The notes under the pieces were generated by a model, which worked only from the letters and a program-made list of their open reading frames with translations, searched no databases and had not been told where the DNA came from. Position numbers and translations under genes: made by a program. 8,651 nt of DNA from an uncultured Collinsella sp. (GTDB lineage Bacteria; Actinomycetota; Coriobacteriia; Coriobacteriales; Coriobacteriaceae), in NCBI GenBank assembly GCA_902470925.1, contig CABRIF010000098.1:1-8651 (forward strand), written 5' to 3'. Positions 5,258 to 8,651 of the stretch are shown in pieces. The number at the start of each line of letters is the position of its first letter. The stretch's first letter is position 1.

Positions 5258-6502
5258 CTACACCTCTTCACGCCAAAACGGCATGGTCATACAACGCGGG
5301 CCGCCACGTCCACGAGAGAGCTCTTCAGAGGGAGCAACTAGAAGCTCAATGCCAGCCTTGTACAAGGCATCGTTGGTAACCACATTGCGCTCGTATACGC
5401 AGACCGTCCCCGGCGCGACCGCAAGCGTATTGGATCCATCGTTCCACTGCTCACGAGAAGCCTCGATCGGATCTCCGCCGCCGCACTCAATCATGGTGAT
5501 ATGATCCATGCCGGTAGCCAGCTCCAGAATGCGCTCAATCGTACCCTCAAGCTCCTCGATGAATACCTCGCCGGTGGCATCGCCCCTAGTTAGGCGATAC
5601 GCGCGTAGAGTCTCGTAAATACCCGGATATACCGTGAACTTGTCGCAATCGATCTGCGTGCATACAGTATCGAGATGCATGTAGGCATATCCATGCGGAA
5701 TTTTGATTGCATAGACGCTTTCAATCTCTGACGCAGCAGAACCCCAGAAGAGGTTCTTGGCGAGCTCGTCTATGGCCGCCGTCTCGGTGCGCTCAGAAAT
5801 GCCAATGGCGAGTGTCTTGGCATTGATGTTCAGGATGTCACCACCTTCGATATGCCACTCGCTGTTGTGGTCATACCAAATCGGGCTACCAACATAGTCC
5901 GGATGATGACGCAAAATGGTTTCATAGAACACAACCTCACGGTTGCGCTGGTGCCAATACATGCGGTTCATGGAAGCACCCTTGCCAATCACCGCTAGCG
6001 GGTCACGAGAGAAGTATGAAGCCGGCATGGGGAAAAGCACCATATCATCGGACTTGAGCTCTTCGCCATCCATACCCGCAAGCGATCCAGAAAGACGCGG
6101 AATATCAAGGTCACGAACGTACAAACCACCCATGGCGGCGAGAACGAACTCCTTGTTTTCCTTGATAGAATCGAGCTTTTCAATCACGGCGCGACGCAGT
6201 GCAGCATTAGCAATTTTCGCCTCAGGAATAAACTTACTCATGAACTCCGCACGAGAGCCCTCTACCTTATCGAACGTTTCGGCGAGCAAATCCTCCATGT
6301 ACACAACCTCGGCACCGGCGCCGCGAAGAAGATCAGTAAACTGATCATGTTCCTTTTGGGCGTACTCGAGGAAGAACGCATCGTGAATCCAAACACGCTC
6401 AAAATCCTCCGCTTTCATGTTTACAAGATCGAGACCCGGTCGATGCACACACACTTTTTTGAGTGCCCCGATTTCACTGTGGACGCTTAAACCCTTATTC
6501 AT
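5258..6502 (-). CDS. arcA: Arginine deiminase
   Basis: A 414-residue cytoplasmic enzyme, normal for the family (about 400-420), that hydrolyses L-arginine to citrulline and ammonia. Seen: N-terminal HSEIGALKKVCVHRPG (8-23), FSRDP with Asp167, WHIEGGD (216-222, Glu219), MHLDTV with His276 and Asp278, and the C-terminal GRGGPRCMTMPF with the nucleophile Cys404. These match the Asp166, Glu224, His278, Asp280 and Cys406 set known for Pseudomonas ADI. The segment usually written LLFDD is VWIHD here (37-41). The ATG at 6502 follows AAAGGA (6516-6511) at eight bases, and the conserved N-terminus starts within ten residues; the longer frame upstream runs back into arcD and is not real. It lies between arcD (73-bp gap) and arcB (83-bp gap) and is very likely cotranscribed. 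A second ADI-family gene begins at 8311. Confidence 0.97.
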   Translation of the reverse strand: MNKGLSVHSEIGALKKVCVHRPGLDLVNMKAEDFERVWIHDAFFLEYAQKEHDQFTDLLRGAGAEVVYMEDLLAETFDKVEGSRAEFMSKFIPEAKIANAALRRAVIEKLDSIKENKEFVLAAMGGLYVRDLDIPRLSGSLAGMDGEELKSDDMVLFPMPASYFSRDPLAVIGKGASMNRMYWHQRNREVVFYETILRHHPDYVGSPIWYDHNSEWHIEGGDILNINAKTLAIGISERTETAAIDELAKNLFWGSAASEIESVYAIKIPHGYAYMHLDTVCTQIDCDKFTVYPGIYETLRAYRLTRGDATGEVFIEELEGTIERILELATGMDHITMIECGGGDPIEASREQWNDGSNTLAVAPGTVCVYERNVVTNDALYKAGIELLVAPSEELSRGRGGPRCMTMPFWREEV

Positions 6503-6575
6503 AACTACTGTCCTTTCAAATACAAATAGGTTGCTTGAAAATGCGGTCTCCGAAACGATGGGAATCTCCTGCCAA

Positions 6576-8012
6576 CTATGCGACCGGAAGCAGGCCCGAA
6601 ACAGCGGTAAATACAAGGCAGACGATGCTAATGACCAGGAAGAACTTCCAGGCGACCTTCCACCATTGGCCCAAGGGGATTTTACAAACCCCCAATCCAG
6701 CGACAAGCATTGCACTGGTGGGAGAAATGAGTGATATAGCAGCACTCCCCATGGAAAGGCCGGTCACTGCCGCCTCTGGATTTAAGCCCATAAGCTCCAC
6801 AAGCGGTCCAAAGATCGGAATAGTCAGCGCTGCGATACCTGAAGAACTGGGAACCAGAATAGCAAGCAGGTTATCGACCACGTAGAGGATGCTCGTGAAC
6901 AGCACCGCCGGAATGCCCGCCAAGGCGGTTGCCAACGAATTGAGGATGGTGTCAATAATGAGTCCGTCATTTGCAATCACGAGGATACCGCGCGCCAGAC
7001 CGACAACAATGGCAGAGAACACGAAATCGCTCAGGCCCTTTACGAACTCGCCCGCAATCTGCTTCTCATTCATACCGGATACGATTCCTGAAAGCAAAGC
7101 CATCGCGAGAAACACGGCAGAGATTTCATTCATATACCAGCCCTGGGTCACAAGACCCCAGACAATCGCCGCAAGACCGAGGATGAAAATACCGATAACG
7201 GCCCTCTGGCTCGCCGTGAACTCGCTCTCGAGCAAGCTGGCGTCAACAGAGAATTCCTTACGCTTCTCGATATCGTCCGAATAGGCAACCGACAGCCTGG
7301 GATCTCTCTTTATCCTGCGGGCATACATCATGACCCACGCAACCGCTATTGCCGTAAGCACGACCAAGGCGATAACGCGCAACCAGAGCTGCGGATTGCC
7401 CTGAATTCCAAGAATGCCCTGAGAAATCAGCACATTGAAGGGATTAACCGTCGAAGCGATGTAACCGATTCTGGCACCCACAAAGACCACCATGAACGCC
7501 GTGATCGAATCAAATCCCATCGCCATGATGATGGGCATCAAGATGGCGAAAAACGGCAGGGTTTCCTCGGCCATGCCAAACGTGCTACCTCCAAGAGCAA
7601 AAACGACCATGAGAATCGGTATGATCAAAATGTCCTTGCTCTTGAATTTCTTAACGATCCGCGCCATGCCACTGGTAATTGCGCCTGTCGCAGTGATGAC
7701 CTGAAACGACCCACCAACAACCAGAATGAATGCAATGACCTCTACTGCCTGCTGAATACCGACGGCAGGGGCCTGAAGCACGTCAAATACGCCTTGGCGC
7801 AAATCAACTTCAGTTCCCTCCTCATCGATAGAGACCTTCTCTATCGGTTCGTAAGTACCGGCGATTGTCACCTCGCGCCCATTAACATCCTGACGTTCGA
7901 ATGAACCGGATGGAACGATCCAGGTAAAAATGGCGAACACAGCCATTAGAACCGCAATGATCGTATACACATGCGGAACGGAGAGCCTCCGTTTCCCCTT
8001 ACGCTCAGACAT
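6576..8012 (-). CDS. arcD: Arginine/ornithine antiporter, YfcC/ArcD family
   Basis: A 478-residue multi-pass membrane protein of the YfcC type (ion transporter superfamily), to which the ArcD of several streptococci belongs. Likely role: exchange of external arginine for internal ornithine, inferred from family and operon. After a basic N-terminus comes a first helix (about 14-34) and an outer loop (35-85). Conserved family segments follow: GGSTFGMAEE (141-150), TVNPFNVLIS, VPSSSGIAALTIP (387-399) and SPTSAM (430-435), with a charged cytoplasmic loop at about 229-268 and a final helix near 455-473. The ATG at 8012 is chosen over the adjoining GTG at 8015 because AAGGAGG (8023-8017) would touch the GTG; even so the spacing to ATG is short (four bases). 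It is first in the minus-strand operon. A dicarboxylate or dipeptide substrate, known for relatives, is the main alternative. Confidence 0.88.
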   Translation of the reverse strand: MSERKGKRRLSVPHVYTIIAVLMAVFAIFTWIVPSGSFERQDVNGREVTIAGTYEPIEKVSIDEEGTEVDLRQGVFDVLQAPAVGIQQAVEVIAFILVVGGSFQVITATGAITSGMARIVKKFKSKDILIIPILMVVFALGGSTFGMAEETLPFFAILMPIIMAMGFDSITAFMVVFVGARIGYIASTVNPFNVLISQGILGIQGNPQLWLRVIALVVLTAIAVAWVMMYARRIKRDPRLSVAYSDDIEKRKEFSVDASLLESEFTASQRAVIGIFILGLAAIVWGLVTQGWYMNEISAVFLAMALLSGIVSGMNEKQIAGEFVKGLSDFVFSAIVVGLARGILVIANDGLIIDTILNSLATALAGIPAVLFTSILYVVDNLLAILVPSSSGIAALTIPIFGPLVELMGLNPEAAVTGLSMGSAAISLISPTSAMLVAGLGVCKIPLGQWWKVAWKFFLVISIVCLVFTAVSGLLPVA

Positions 8013-8310
8013 CACTCCTCCTTTTCAGATGGCGTCACTTCTATCCGCTGCCGGCACGATTATTCTTGCATCGTCATCTCAGCGGCACACATCCATCCCC
8101 GCAGGCGATAGCACTCCGTCAGCAAACGGTTCATTAGTTGATTTGAAACATCAACTGATCTCTAAAATTGATGTTTAACGTCAGTTTCCATGCTCTTCCT
8201 GTCGTTGCACCCACTCATTAATGGACGACAGTCATCAAAAACCGCGCATCGATTACCATTTCATTGCCGCGTTGCAATGCGATGTAAGCGTTCATGACAG
8301 GAAATGGCTG
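8013..8310. promoter_or_regulatory. Divergent arcD / second-arcA control region
   Basis: 298 bp between two divergent ADI-pathway genes, the natural place for shared control. It includes the arcD ribosome site AAAGGAGGA (8024-8016), the dyad at 8137-8176 and, for the plus-strand gene, a TACCAT hexamer (8254-8259) about 50 bp before the start at 8311. No ArgR-type ARG box was recognised with confidence, and no strong -35/-10 pair was found for arcD. On the minus strand AATAAT (8064-8059) is a possible -10. Confidence 0.5.
8137..8176. promoter_or_regulatory. TTGATGTTT dyad array, candidate operator
   Basis: AAACATCAA (8146-8154) and TTGATGTTT (8168-8176) form a perfect 9-bp inverted repeat with centres 22 bp apart, about two helical turns. 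A third related half-site, GTTGAT (8137-8142), also pairs with ATCAAC (8150-8155). The area is AT-rich against its surroundings. TTGAT/ATCAA recalls an FNR/CRP-type box, but the spacer is 7 bases rather than 4, so a different regulator is likely. Confidence 0.55.
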
Positions 8311-8604
8311 ATGACTCAAATACAGGTATATAACGAAATAGGTCGGTTGAGAAAAGCGATATTGCATCGGCCCGGACATGAGACCCGCAACTACCCTGAG
8401 GGGCAGTTCAGCCAGATTTTCACCTTGAGACCGTCAAGCAACTCCTTTGACCTCGCCAAGGCTCTCGACGAGCATCGTAACTACGCCGAGATGCTCGAAC
8501 GCGAGGGAGTCGAAATCGCCTATCTCGACCAGTTGCTTGTTGAGGCGCTCGCGGTCTCTCCCAACATTCGCGCCACGTTCATCGACTCCTTCGTTGCCGA
8601 ATGT
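8311..8604 (+). CDS. Second arginine-deiminase-family gene, 3' end missing
   Basis: The first 98 residues of a protein whose N-terminus YNEIGRLRKAILHRPG (7-22) matches the ADI family and the neighbouring ArcA (9 of 14 positions over EIG...HRPG). Later EHRNYAEMLEREGVEIAYLDQLL aligns with EHDQFTDLLRGAGAEVVYMEDLL. Between these it differs: the LLFDD/VWIHD segment is replaced by TLRPSSNSFDL. It is thus a divergent paralogue, not a duplicate. All catalytic residues of ADI lie downstream of the break, so activity cannot be judged. The ATG at 8311 was chosen for the domain start and AGGAAA (8299-8304) before it; an in-frame upstream extension (from 8221) is not protein-like. The true sequence ends at codon Cys98 (8602-8604); the trailing LSLIHI comes from adapter. 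It may be a true ADI or another guanidino-modifying enzyme. Confidence 0.85.
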
Positions 8605-8651
8605 CTGTCTCTTATACACATCTGACGCTGCCGACGATACTCCTTGTGTAG
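8605..8651 (-). other. Nextera/Tn5 sequencing adapter (artifact)
   Basis: Exact reverse complement of bases 2-48: mosaic end CTGTCTCTTATACACATCT (8605-8623), adapter, the reverse index TACTCCTT, and GTGTAG. Both contig ends carry the same i5-side adapter, as expected when untrimmed read-through is assembled. In the last gene's frame it yields the false C-terminus LSLIHI. Confidence 0.98.

Noticed and set aside
4203..5504. A 433-residue plus-strand open frame over arcB and the end of arcA
   Set aside because: It is antisense to two genes with intact family motifs, crosses their intergenic gap, and resembles no protein.
8138..8154. A standard FNR/ArcR box (TTGAT-N4-ATCAA) upstream of arcD
   Set aside because: The half-sites are right but the spacer is 7 bases, not 4, so it was kept only as an unnamed dyad.
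1..8651. A transposon-like element with 47-bp perfect terminal inverted repeats
   Set aside because: The repeats contain the Illumina i5 adapter and index outside the Tn5 mosaic end, no transposase gene is present, and both interrupt host genes. They are library adapters.

Overview
The window is a contig of about 8.56 kb (49-8604) with untrimmed Illumina Nextera (Tn5) adapter on both ends: 1-48, and its reverse complement at 8605-8651. The breaks inside the first and last genes are therefore technical. Encoded proteins, GC-rich DNA in the left half and AAAGGA-type ribosome sites just before ATG suggest a Gram-positive, gut-type actinobacterium of the class Coriobacteriia (Collinsella/Olsenella-like). 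That placement is a judgement from protein flavour and is not proven by any marker gene here.

Left part (49-3960, plus strand, about two-thirds G+C by eye): a copper homeostasis cluster. It holds copA (Cu+-exporting P-type ATPase, N-terminus cut off), a 72-aa copper chaperone of the CopZ/HMA type, and a 90-aa CsoR-family copper-sensing repressor with the full Cys-His-Cys ligand set. A 161-aa membrane protein with a C-terminal zinc ribbon follows, ending in a strong intrinsic terminator. The copper genes are separated by unusually long, structured gaps of 277 and 363 bp. These contain a 16-bp palindrome over the likely copZ start site, a threefold 42-bp tandem repeat, and a very stable 13+5-bp hairpin directly before the csoR ribosome site.

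Right part (4167-8604, about half G+C): an arginine deiminase (ADI) catabolic cluster on the minus strand, in the order arcD (YfcC-type arginine/ornithine antiporter), arcA (arginine deiminase), arcB (ornithine carbamoyltransferase). Together these import arginine, hydrolyse it to citrulline and ammonia, and split citrulline to ornithine and carbamoyl phosphate, with ornithine leaving by the antiporter. The ATP-yielding carbamate kinase (arcC) is not next to arcB. ArcB also departs from the usual ornithine-binding sequences at two places. Divergent from arcD, across a 298-bp gap with a 9-bp dyad, begins a second, clearly different arginine-deiminase-family gene that runs off the contig.

No RNA gene, CRISPR array, insertion sequence or phage gene was seen. 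The best leads are the divergent pair of ADI paralogues, the altered ArcB active-site loops, the missing arcC, and the structured non-coding DNA around the copper genes.
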